Source of the DNA: RBG-16-57-11 sp964503145
Lineage (GTDB): Bacteria; Chloroflexota; Anaerolineae; Anaerolineales; UBA4823
Length of the DNA: 64,000 nucleotides
Reading direction: 5' to 3'
NCBI GenBank assembly: GCA_964503145.1
Contig: CAZCYV010000001.1
Location: forward strand, 310,001-374,000
Shown: positions 1 to 8,170 of the stretch, piece by piece
Layout of the letters: the number at the start of each line of letters is the position of its first letter
Numbering within the stretch: position 1 is the first letter of the stretch
Notes under the pieces: model-generated
What the model saw: the letters and a program-made list of their open reading frames with translations, nothing else
What the model was told of the DNA's origin: nothing
The model's database searches: none
Program-made: the position numbers and the translations under genes

Positions 1-1044
1 TATAACACGATCCACCAACAGATTTCCGAGTTGGGGCGGTACATCGCTTTCGATGCTTCATTGAGCATTCCTGGAGGAGCAAACAAGCATACCGTTGAGC
101 GCGAAGCCAGGCGCATTCCGCAAGTGAAAGTCGCAGAGGGGTGGGTCAGCGCTAACGGGGTGATCATCCGCCCTGATGGGCGGGAGAGCGACCGTGTCGA
201 GTTGATTGGCCTGCCAGAAAACGCTCAAACCATCCAGCCGCGCCTGATTACGGGGCGCTGGTTGCTCCCAGAAGATACTCGCCAGGTAGTGGTGAACGAA
301 GACCTGCTGAGCAAGGAGCCAGAAATCAGGGTTGGGGATCTGGTAAAAGTCAAGATCAATGGGATGGAACGAGAGTTGGAAGTGGTGGGGGTCGTGTCGA
401 AACACATGTCAGGCGCGCGGATTTATCTGCGCTACGATCAACTCACCCGCTTGACCGGTCGGCATAACCAGGTGGATGTTGTAAGAGTGTTAGCGACGCC
501 TGGCGTATTCAGTCCGCCTGCTGAGCAGGATGTCATCGGCCAGCAGTTAGAAAAACGCTTCGAAGATGCACAAATTAGCGACAGCACCAGCCGGACGCGC
601 TTCGAGATATTCAACTCCATGGCAAATGCCTTCAACATCCTGCTGATCGTATTGCTCCTGGTGGCGGGCATCCTGGCCGTGATTGGCGGTTTGGGATTGA
701 CCGGCGCCATGGGATTGAATGTGTTGGAGCGGACGCGTGAGATCGGCGTGCTGCGCGCTGTCGGCGCTTCACACCGTTCGGTGCGCCAGGTCGTCGTGGT
801 GGAAGGCACCACCGTCGCCCTGATAAGCTGGGGGCTGAGCGCACTGATCTCTTACCCCGCTGGGCGTTTGCTCTCCGAAGCAGTGGTGCGCGTGGCCTTC
901 GGCACCCAGGCAACCTTCCAATATTCGATCCTGGGGCTGCTGGTCTGGCTGGTAGCGGTCGTGTTGATCGGTGTGCTGGCCAGTCTGGCGCCAGCGCGCG
1001 ACGCGGTACGCCTGACGGTGCGCGAAGTGCTCAACTACGAATGA
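1..1044 (+). CDS. ABC transporter permease, FtsX/MacB type (5' end outside window)
   Basis: The reading frame is open from the first base, so the gene begins upstream and only its last ~347 residues are seen. This part holds a periplasmic MacB-like domain, then the C-terminal FtsX permease domain with three membrane helices. The hallmark 'ERTREIGVLRAVGAS' lies between the first and second of these helices, and the last helix is followed by a short tail. The ATPase gene follows after 16 bases in the same direction, so the two form one exporter. Such permeases extrude lipoproteins, peptides or drugs, or act as mechanotransmitters; the substrate cannot be told from sequence. Confidence 0.88.
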   Translation, partial: YNTIHQQISELGRYIAFDASLSIPGGANKHTVEREARRIPQVKVAEGWVSANGVIIRPDGRESDRVELIGLPENAQTIQPRLITGRWLLPEDTRQVVVNEDLLSKEPEIRVGDLVKVKINGMERELEVVGVVSKHMSGARIYLRYDQLTRLTGRHNQVDVVRVLATPGVFSPPAEQDVIGQQLEKRFEDAQISDSTSRTRFEIFNSMANAFNILLIVLLLVAGILAVIGGLGLTGAMGLNVLERTREIGVLRAVGASHRSVRQVVVVEGTTVALISWGLSALISYPAGRLLSEAVVRVAFGTQATFQYSILGLLVWLVAVVLIGVLASLAPARDAVRLTVREVLNYE

Positions 1045-1060
1045 TCCGGGGTGAAAAAAC

Positions 1061-1783
1061 ATGCTGTGGAACGCTCGCAAATCCGAAGGCCCAAAAGCCC
1101 CAAATGGTCATCACGCGCTGATCGAACTTCACCAGGTGGTCAAGACATATGTGTCCAGCGCCGGTTCGTTCACCGCGTTGAAAGGCATTGATTTGCGCAT
1201 CGAAAGTGGTGAGTTTGTAGCCATTGTCGGCAAATCTGGCAGCGGCAAGACCACCTTGATCAACGTGTTGACCGGCATTGATCGGCCTACTTCTGGAGAA
1301 GTGTTCATTGCCGACACGCCTGTGCATCAGCTCGACGAAGGCCAGTTAGCCGCCTGGCGGGGGGCGAACCTGGGCATCGTCTTCCAGTTCTTCCAGTTGC
1401 TTCCCACGCTAACAGTGTTGGAGAACGTGCGCCTGCCGATGGATTTCGGCAATCTTTATACCCCTGCAGAGCGCGAGGAGCGCGCCTTGTGTCTGCTGGA
1501 TCTGGTCGGCATCGCCGAGCACGCCTACAAGCTGCCCAGCCACCTTTCTGGTGGACAGCAACAGTGTGCAGCCATTGCACGTGCGTTAGCCAACGATCCC
1601 CGCATCGTGGTCACCGATGAACCTACCGGAAATCTGGACACGCGCGCTGCCGAGCAGGTCTTCGATCTGCTCACTCGACTCGCGGCAGATGGTAAAACCG
1701 TACTGATGGTGACCCATGACAACGATCTGGCCAGGCGTGCAACGCGGGTGATTGCCCTTAAGGATGGGGAAATCGTTTCGTGA
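1061..1783 (+). CDS. ABC transporter ATP-binding protein (LolD/MacB family)
   Basis: A 240-residue nucleotide-binding subunit that powers the permease encoded just upstream. Walker A is GKSGSGKT (about residues 57-64), the Q-loop lies in 'GIVFQFFQLLP', the ABC signature is LSGGQQQ (162-168) and Walker B is IVVTDEPTG (182-190), followed by the H-loop 'VTHD'. Length and order of motifs are those of LolD/MacB-type ATPases. The ~20 residues before the core are a little longer than usual; no obvious better start is seen. Expected to act as a dimer on the cytoplasmic face. Confidence 0.92.
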   Translation: MLWNARKSEGPKAPNGHHALIELHQVVKTYVSSAGSFTALKGIDLRIESGEFVAIVGKSGSGKTTLINVLTGIDRPTSGEVFIADTPVHQLDEGQLAAWRGANLGIVFQFFQLLPTLTVLENVRLPMDFGNLYTPAEREERALCLLDLVGIAEHAYKLPSHLSGGQQQCAAIARALANDPRIVVTDEPTGNLDTRAAEQVFDLLTRLAADGKTVLMVTHDNDLARRATRVIALKDGEIVS

Positions 1784-1969
1784 TCCACGCCAAACCTGTT
1801 TAAGTTCGCTTTGAAGATTACTCCAAGCCGCTGAGCGCCGGCGCTACAACCATTTTTGCTTCATCACAAATTCGAGCCTTCTGCGTCATAAGGTAGAAGA
1901 GAACGCTGTATTCGGGAACAGTATTGGGATTCGCATCTCAGACAAAAACAGAATACGGCCATCTATTAC
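1784..1969 (+). other. Non-coding stretch before the kinase module
   Basis: This is the first part of the ~320-base gap between the ABC exporter and the hybrid kinase; the rest holds a candidate short ORF. It is more AT-rich than the flanking genes. I could not find a convincing -35/-10 pair or a terminator hairpin with a T-tract, although a promoter for the kinase set would be expected here. Confidence 0.4.
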
Positions 1970-2110
1970 ATGCTCGGGGTAAAAATTCGTTTTCCAAAAC
2001 TACAGACAGGTGTGGATTATATGCCGACAAAGGTCTATGCGTTATTTCGGAATGAAGCTGCAATTATCCAACTTGGTAGATTTATCTTGTCGAAAGAGGG
2101 CGGACAATGA
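1970..2110 (+). CDS. Candidate short ORF (46 aa) overlapping the kinase start
   Basis: An ATG at 1970 opens a 46-codon frame that ends in a TGA overlapping the kinase ATG (ATGA at 2107-2110), the arrangement expected of translational coupling. The frame is open without a start as far back as 1892. The predicted peptide begins MLGVKIRFPK and ends FILSKEGGQ; I recognise no family. The likely ribosome site of the kinase lies inside its last codons. It could be a genuine small protein, a leader peptide, a decayed gene or chance. Confidence 0.25.
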   Translation: MLGVKIRFPKLQTGVDYMPTKVYALFRNEAAIIQLGRFILSKEGGQ

Positions 2111-5076
2111 AGCAATCTAGGATAACTCACCTAAACCAAGAGGGAAATTCGTTAAACTCTCTTGGTTTGCTGGTCGCCCTGACGTTGCTGGGCATTGTAC
2201 TCATTCTTGTGCCACAAGGCTATGGTCTCAATCTGACTGGAAATCAACGGTCTATTCTTGCCCTTTGCGGGGTTTTTCTGCTGGCGCTGGAATTAACCGT
2301 CTGGAAATTCAACCAAAAACTGCACCAACTCGAAACGGCGAACCGCAAACTGCTGGATGAGAACCAGGAAGCGGCCGAACTGGAGAGAACCTTGCAACGC
2401 GGCAAACAGGAATGGGAAGCAGTCTTTGACGCCGTTCTCCATGCAATTATCGTCACCGATCATGAAGGCAATGTCATTCGCTGCAATAAATCCGCCATCC
2501 GCACCCTTCACACCACATTCGAAAAGCTGATCAATTCCCCAGCAGATCAGATCATTATCGGTGAAAGAGAGCAGCAACCCTTGAAACTGGTCGACGCGAT
2601 TGGTGAAGTTTACAACAAGGAAAATCAGTGCTGGTTCGACGTCATCCAATACCCTCTGGACACAAACGGTCATCGGCCGGGACGGATTTACATCCTGCGC
2701 GATATCACCGAGCAAAAACAGGTTGAAACCATCTTACGCGAGCATGAAGAATTTCTCCAAGAAGTCATGTACAACAGCCCGGTCGCCATGATCACGACGG
2801 ATTTAAATCAAACAGTGCTGTCATGTAATCCGGCTTTTGAGACCATGTTCGAATATACCAGCGAGGAGGTCAAGGGACAGAGGATCAACCAGTTGCTGGG
2901 AGACACAACCTCAGGATTAAGCGAAGAGAACGCAGATCAGGCAACTACGCCCGAACGAACCAAAAAATTGGCGCAGCTACGCCGCAAGAACGGCGCGATC
3001 GTCGAGGTTGAAATCACCATGGTGCCGCTGTTCCTGGTTGGGCGCAGGATCGGCACGCTCTGGCTCTACCATGACATCACCGAGCACATTCAAGCCCGCA
3101 GAGCCGCCGAGTCCGCCGACCGGGCCAAGAGCGAATTTCTCGCCAACATCAGCCACGAAATTCGCACCCCAATGACCGGCATTTTGGGCATGATTGATCT
3201 GACTCTCGACACACCTTTGACGGAAGAGCAGTACGACTATCTGGTTGGTGCGCGAAACAGTGCAGATGCGCTGCTCAGCGTCCTGAACAGTGTGCTGGAC
3301 TTCTCCAAGATCGAGGCAGGCCAATTGCAACTCGAGTGGGTGCAGTTTGACCTGCATTCGATTGTCGAAGGTGTGGCCCAAACACTGGCCAGCAGAGCAG
3401 AGGCAAAGAAACTGGAACTGATTTCCTACGTCGACTCGTCTGTTCCGACGTATGTGAAGGGCGATCCAGTGCGTCTCCGCCAGGTGTTAGTCAACTTGAC
3501 CGAGAACGCGATTAAATTCACCGATGAAGGCGAGGTGGTGATCCGCGTCGAGCTTTTAGAAGAAACCGAGGCCAAGGTCACCTTACAATTCTTTGTCGTT
3601 GACACCGGCATTGGCATCCCGCAAGATCGCCACCAATCCATTTTCGAACGTTTCGTTCAAGTGGATGGCTCGACGACGCGCCGCTATGGAGGTTCTGGCC
3701 TGGGATTGGCGATCTGCAAAGAACTGGTTGAAATGATGGGAGGCGCGATTGGCCTTGAAAGCGCGCCCGGAGCCGGTAGCACATTTTATTTCACTGTCAC
3801 CCTGGACAAAGTGTCCCAACCAATGAACGGTCAAGAGATTTCGGACGAACTAAAGGGACTCCGAGTGCTCCTGGTGGACGATCATCCAACCAACCGAAGA
3901 ATATTTTCCAAGATGCTTGAAGGTTTGGGATGCACTGTCACAGCGGTCTCCAGTGGTATGGAAGTGATCCCATCTCTATTTCGAGGCCTGTTGACCAATT
4001 CACCCTACCAGTTAATCTTGCTGGATATGCAAATGCCGGGGATGGACGGCGAGCGCACCCTGCGTGAAATCCGGCAGGAGCCATTGATCGAGGATGTGCG
4101 CGTCATCGTCCTGACCTCGGTAGGCCATCGAAATGAATTGAGCAGAGTAAAGGAACTGGGTTGCGCCGGTTACCTGATCAAGCCGATCCGCCAATCTCAG
4201 CTCAAAGAAGTCATCGAAGCCGCACTTGCAACAGATAAATCTCGTCAGCACGAGGTTCTGAACCAAAACCTTGCTGAATCCAAAAGCGCTGTCCCGATTC
4301 GATCACAGAACATCCTGGTGGTAGAAGATAACGAGCTAAACCGGCAGATGATCAGTGTGTTACTTTCCCGGCAGGGGCATCATGTCACGACGGCATCCAA
4401 CGGCCTTGAAGCCATAGAAGCTGTCAAGAGTCAGCGTTTTGATTTCATTTTCATGGATGTGCAGATGCCGGTTATGGACGGGCTAGAAGCATGCCGCCGC
4501 ATCCGCGAGCTTGAAGGCGACAAGGCTCATACCCCGATCGTGGCCATGACAGCACATGCCATGCAAGGGGACGCTTTGATGTGTCTTGAAGCAGGCATGG
4601 ATGATTATATTTCTAAGCCAATTGACCCCCAATTGGTCTTTCAAGTGTTAAAATTGGGGACGAGGGGCATCTATAATCTGGCGCCAATGGACACGAGCAG
4701 TCTCGATGGAGTTGCTGAAGAAAAGGATGTCCCTTTATTGAATGTTCACGAAGCGTTGCCCCGTTTTGGAAATGATTTGAATGTATATTGCAATTACATG
4801 CACGAAATGCTCCAATCTCTGCCTGAGAGACTGGAAAGCATGCAACAGGATTTCGAGCTTGGAAGATGGAAAGAGCTCTCAAACAAGGCCCACAATCTCA
4901 AGGGCGTTTCGGCAAACCTGGGATTGATGCAACTCTCTGCTTTAGCGGCGACTTTGGATAAACAATGTAACAATGGGCATCCAGCCCTGGCTCGAGAAAC
5001 GCTAAGAGAAATCCAGAAGCAGGCGGGGCTTCTGGAATCCACTACTCGGGAACTATTGGCAAGTTGTTCAAATTAA
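2107..5076 (+). CDS. Hybrid sensor histidine kinase (PAS-PAS-HisKA-HATPase-REC-REC-HPt)
   Basis: A 989-residue membrane phosphorelay kinase. Two N-terminal membrane helices (about 18-36 and 48-66) are joined by a very short loop, so there is almost no external sensor. Two PAS domains follow (about 100-205 and 215-330). HisKA has the phospho-acceptor H350 in 'SHEIRTP'. HATPase has the N box 'NLTENAIKF' and G boxes 'DTGIGIP' and 'GGSGLGLAI'. Two receiver domains have acceptor aspartates D640 and D784, and a C-terminal HPt has H929 in 'NKAHNLKG'. All phosphotransfer residues are present, so a His-Asp-His-Asp relay is possible. The partner may be the receiver-ATPase encoded next. Confidence 0.95.
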   Translation: MKQSRITHLNQEGNSLNSLGLLVALTLLGIVLILVPQGYGLNLTGNQRSILALCGVFLLALELTVWKFNQKLHQLETANRKLLDENQEAAELERTLQRGKQEWEAVFDAVLHAIIVTDHEGNVIRCNKSAIRTLHTTFEKLINSPADQIIIGEREQQPLKLVDAIGEVYNKENQCWFDVIQYPLDTNGHRPGRIYILRDITEQKQVETILREHEEFLQEVMYNSPVAMITTDLNQTVLSCNPAFETMFEYTSEEVKGQRINQLLGDTTSGLSEENADQATTPERTKKLAQLRRKNGAIVEVEITMVPLFLVGRRIGTLWLYHDITEHIQARRAAESADRAKSEFLANISHEIRTPMTGILGMIDLTLDTPLTEEQYDYLVGARNSADALLSVLNSVLDFSKIEAGQLQLEWVQFDLHSIVEGVAQTLASRAEAKKLELISYVDSSVPTYVKGDPVRLRQVLVNLTENAIKFTDEGEVVIRVELLEETEAKVTLQFFVVDTGIGIPQDRHQSIFERFVQVDGSTTRRYGGSGLGLAICKELVEMMGGAIGLESAPGAGSTFYFTVTLDKVSQPMNGQEISDELKGLRVLLVDDHPTNRRIFSKMLEGLGCTVTAVSSGMEVIPSLFRGLLTNSPYQLILLDMQMPGMDGERTLREIRQEPLIEDVRVIVLTSVGHRNELSRVKELGCAGYLIKPIRQSQLKEVIEAALATDKSRQHEVLNQNLAESKSAVPIRSQNILVVEDNELNRQMISVLLSRQGHHVTTASNGLEAIEAVKSQRFDFIFMDVQMPVMDGLEACRRIRELEGDKAHTPIVAMTAHAMQGDALMCLEAGMDDYISKPIDPQLVFQVLKLGTRGIYNLAPMDTSSLDGVAEEKDVPLLNVHEALPRFGNDLNVYCNYMHEMLQSLPERLESMQQDFELGRWKELSNKAHNLKGVSANLGLMQLSALAATLDKQCNNGHPALARETLREIQKQAGLLESTTRELLASCSN

Positions 5077-5102
5077 AGGCACAATGAGTGGCTGAGGAGA
5101 TC

Positions 5103-6323
5103 ATGACCCGTGTTCTGTTAGTCGATGATGAGGTTTTTTATTACAAACTTATCGCTCCTGTGATCAAAAAAGCAGGTTATGAATTGGAATATGCCCGTAA
5201 TGGTAAGGAAGGGTTGGCAAAATTACCCACTTATAACCCAGATATCATTGTTCTGGATTTGCGCTTACCCGATCTGACCGGATTTGATATCCTGGCTCGG
5301 ATCCGCCGCGACCCCTATTTCAGCAATATCCCCGTCATCTTCGTCACCGGCCAAAATGAGCTGAATAGTAAGCTGAAAGCCTTCGAACTAGGCGCAGATG
5401 ACTACCTGGAAAAGCCCTTTCAGCCCGAGGAGCTGGTCGCTCGCCTCGGCATATTGGCGCGGCGAAGTAAAGCCATGAAAATGGCCCAGCAGCTCGAGAC
5501 CGAATTCGAACAAACTACAACGGTTGTGGCCGTGCACAGCCTCAGGGGCGGCGTAGGTTGCTCGAGCATCGCTGTCAACCTCGCCCTGGCGTTTTACCAG
5601 ATCTGGGCCAAGCCAACGGTGTTAGTCGATGCTGTGCTCGCCTCGGGTCAGGTGGCAATGATGCTGGACGCGGCTCCCAGGTCAACCTGGGAGGATGTCA
5701 TTGATGTCCCCTCAACCGCAGTGGATGACGAACTGGTATCCAAATTGGTCTGCAAGCACCAAAGTGGCATCCATTACATCGCTGCGCCAAAATTCCCAAT
5801 TGCTGTCGATTCTTTCCAACAGGGGTTCTTCCTGGTCGTCGCCGAGAAATTGATGCAACAGTATGATTTCGTCGTCATCGATACTGCCCATGATTTCTCA
5901 GACGTCTCCATCGAATTGTTAAGTTTAGCGAGTGATATTTTATTGGTCCTGGCGCCCGAAATGGCCTCCCTGAGAGCGGCCATTGGCGCACTGACCATCT
6001 ACGATCAACTGGGATTTCCCCCGGAAAAGATCAAAGTAACGTTGAATCACAATTCGAACTCTGCGGCAAATGGGATCAAACAATCTCAAATCGAAAAAGT
6101 GCTGGGACACCCCGTAGATTTGGTCATCCCTTATGGGGCGAACGAGGTCAGTCGAGCAATAAATTTCGGTGAACCTTTCCTGCTAAAGAATCGTGACCTG
6201 CCGGTATCCATGCGCATCGAAGAAATCGGATACCTGTTGAGCAACGAAATTCACAAAAATATCCCCCCGGCTGCCCCAACCTCAGCCTGGAAGCGCGTTA
6301 CCAAACGCTTGAGCGAAAAATAA
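5103..6323 (+). CDS. Receiver domain fused to TadZ/CpaE-like MinD-family ATPase
   Basis: About 406 residues. The N-terminal receiver has the acidic pair 'VDDE', phospho-acceptor aspartate in 'IIVLDLRLPD' and the conserved lysine in 'LEKPF'. The C-terminal half is a ParA/MinD fold whose P-loop reads LRGGVGCSS, lacking the signature and Walker lysines of true MinD (KGGVGKT). This degenerate loop is typical of TadZ/CpaE, which position Tad pili at the pole, but no other tad genes are in the window. I prefer ATG 5103, preceded by GAGGAG; a GTG at 5088 is also possible. It lies 26 bases after the kinase, so it is a likely relay output acting in localisation. Confidence 0.85.
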   Translation: MTRVLLVDDEVFYYKLIAPVIKKAGYELEYARNGKEGLAKLPTYNPDIIVLDLRLPDLTGFDILARIRRDPYFSNIPVIFVTGQNELNSKLKAFELGADDYLEKPFQPEELVARLGILARRSKAMKMAQQLETEFEQTTTVVAVHSLRGGVGCSSIAVNLALAFYQIWAKPTVLVDAVLASGQVAMMLDAAPRSTWEDVIDVPSTAVDDELVSKLVCKHQSGIHYIAAPKFPIAVDSFQQGFFLVVAEKLMQQYDFVVIDTAHDFSDVSIELLSLASDILLVLAPEMASLRAAIGALTIYDQLGFPPEKIKVTLNHNSNSAANGIKQSQIEKVLGHPVDLVIPYGANEVSRAINFGEPFLLKNRDLPVSMRIEEIGYLLSNEIHKNIPPAAPTSAWKRVTKRLSEK

Positions 6324-6367
6324 AATTTTATCAACCCGCACAAATTCCAATGTGACAGCCTGCATCC

Positions 6368-8158
6368 ATGGCAGTTCATCCTCCACGGTACTCCGCCCTC
6401 ATCGCTCTTTCCTTATGCCTGTTGGCCTGCAGACTGTACATTAGTAGAGTTGAGGAAAACACAGCGTTGGTGAATACGCTGCCACCTCCGATCGTATCCG
6501 TTCAGGCATCTACGCCGATTTCCACGCAGGTTCCTACACCGACCCGCACTCCTGAACCCACGCTCGTTCCCACCTCAACGCCAGCGCCCAGCTTCGCAAA
6601 ATCATCCAACGTCATGGCATTTATCACCGCCCCTAAAGGGAGAGTAGCCCAGGCGTATGTCATCCTGAGCGCCTATGGTGGCGCACCTGAGAACCCGATC
6701 ACCGAGATCTCGGGCAGATTAGGGCCCGCCGAATTTGTTTGTCCAGGCGCGCAGTGCCTGCTGCCGGTGTATGCAGATAGCATCATTACTTTCCAGGCGC
6801 GCACCCGCTCTGGCGAGTCCAGCGAAGTGGTCAGCGCTACCATCCGCAGGAACTGGTCGGCGGACGGATACACGGTATGGGTCGAGTCGCTCTTTCCTGT
6901 GGTGATCTTTTCGGATTATTGCAGCAGCGTCTGGGAACTTGAGGCAGCGCCGCGTCCAAGTTGGGCCGTGTTTCCGCAATCCCCAATGGAATTGAGCACA
7001 TCCAGGGAGCTACATTATCTCGCCGGTCAATTAATCGCCAACGGCGTCGTGAACGCCGAAGATTGCCCCGGCAGCGGCTTAACCCCCTCAGGGCCCAACA
7101 CTTGCGGACTCGAGCGCGCTGCGCAGGCAATGCTCGATTGGCAAAATCAATACGATTATCACTTCTGGCAAGCGGGGAAGGAACAGGGTGTGCCGCCCAT
7201 TTTGTTAAAGACCCTGATTGGTCGCGAATCGCAATACTGGCCAATGAGCCAGAGGTTCTTTCTCGATGAATATGGCCTGGCTCAGATCAATGAGCTTGGC
7301 GCAGATGTAGCCCTGCGCTGGGATATGAATCTCTATCAGGACATCTGTAATCAGACTCTGCTGGAGTGTCCAGCTTCTTATTATCGGTTGAGGTCCTCCT
7401 TGCGGGCGATGCTCCGCGGTACGCTGCTCCAAAAGGTATATGCCGATTGCCCGACTTGTTCGCACGGTGTGGACATGACCAAAGCCCTGGAAAGCATTCC
7501 GATCAATGCGCTGATTCTGCGCTACAACTGCAATGACGTCCATTTCGTCCTGGATAAATATGATTATTCCGCCAGCTACGAGGATTATTGGAAATTCACC
7601 ATGGTGGCTTACCACAGCGGGATCAATTGCCTGGATTTCGCCATCCATGACGTGGCCCGAGCAGGCTGGGACTTAACCTGGAGCCAGGTGGCAGATAAGC
7701 TGCGTTGCACCGGCAGCAGGGAATACGTCGAGACGTTTTGGGATGATTTGGAGGCTTTTCAGACATATCAACTCACAACAGACCGGAGAGAGGTCGGGGG
7801 CACCCTGGCTGTTCTATTGCCGACCCAAACGCCGGCGCCGACCCCTACAGTCGCTCTTTCCCAGGCGAAAATCCGCGTCCAGGTTTACGTTGACGTGAAC
7901 GGGAATGATCTCCCAGAGGCCGCCGAACGGGTGAACGGCATCCTCGTCCTTTTGGAATTCCCCGATAGCGCTCCAATTACCAGCAGCACAACGAATGGAG
8001 AGGCAGTCTTCGATTTGAGCGGTTATCCTGTCAATATGGGGGTGAAAATCAGTTTGCCCGACTTCTATCGCAGCCAATGGCTGACCCTACCGGCGGAAGG
8101 CGAATTACTGGTAACTTTCAAATTTGCCAGCTATCCACTCCCGACCGTCCTGCCATAG
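6368..8158 (+). CDS. Lipoprotein with transglycosylase (SLT)-like domain
   Basis: 596 residues. The N-terminus is a lipoprotein signal (LSLCLLAC, lipid-accepting Cys about 21), followed by a proline/threonine linker (about 45-75), so the protein is anchored outside the membrane. The middle (about 250-460) resembles a lytic transglycosylase: 'LIGRESQYWP' offers the catalytic glutamate (E287) and 'YGLAQIN' matches the downstream SLT motif. Many cysteines suggest disulfides. A second P/T linker (about 490) leads to a C-terminal beta domain ('VYVDVNGNDLPEAAE') like SdrD-B/prealbumin-fold modules. It follows the TadZ-like gene by 44 bases, hinting at a role in local wall remodelling. No clear ribosome site precedes the ATG. 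Confidence 0.75.
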   Translation: MAVHPPRYSALIALSLCLLACRLYISRVEENTALVNTLPPPIVSVQASTPISTQVPTPTRTPEPTLVPTSTPAPSFAKSSNVMAFITAPKGRVAQAYVILSAYGGAPENPITEISGRLGPAEFVCPGAQCLLPVYADSIITFQARTRSGESSEVVSATIRRNWSADGYTVWVESLFPVVIFSDYCSSVWELEAAPRPSWAVFPQSPMELSTSRELHYLAGQLIANGVVNAEDCPGSGLTPSGPNTCGLERAAQAMLDWQNQYDYHFWQAGKEQGVPPILLKTLIGRESQYWPMSQRFFLDEYGLAQINELGADVALRWDMNLYQDICNQTLLECPASYYRLRSSLRAMLRGTLLQKVYADCPTCSHGVDMTKALESIPINALILRYNCNDVHFVLDKYDYSASYEDYWKFTMVAYHSGINCLDFAIHDVARAGWDLTWSQVADKLRCTGSREYVETFWDDLEAFQTYQLTTDRREVGGTLAVLLPTQTPAPTPTVALSQAKIRVQVYVDVNGNDLPEAAERVNGILVLLEFPDSAPITSSTTNGEAVFDLSGYPVNMGVKISLPDFYRSQWLTLPAEGELLVTFKFASYPLPTVLP

Positions 8159-8170
8159 AGAGGTTTATTT

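Noticed and set aside
4012..4266. Minus-strand frames inside the hybrid kinase
   Set aside because: Short antisense shadows of a fully supported gene.
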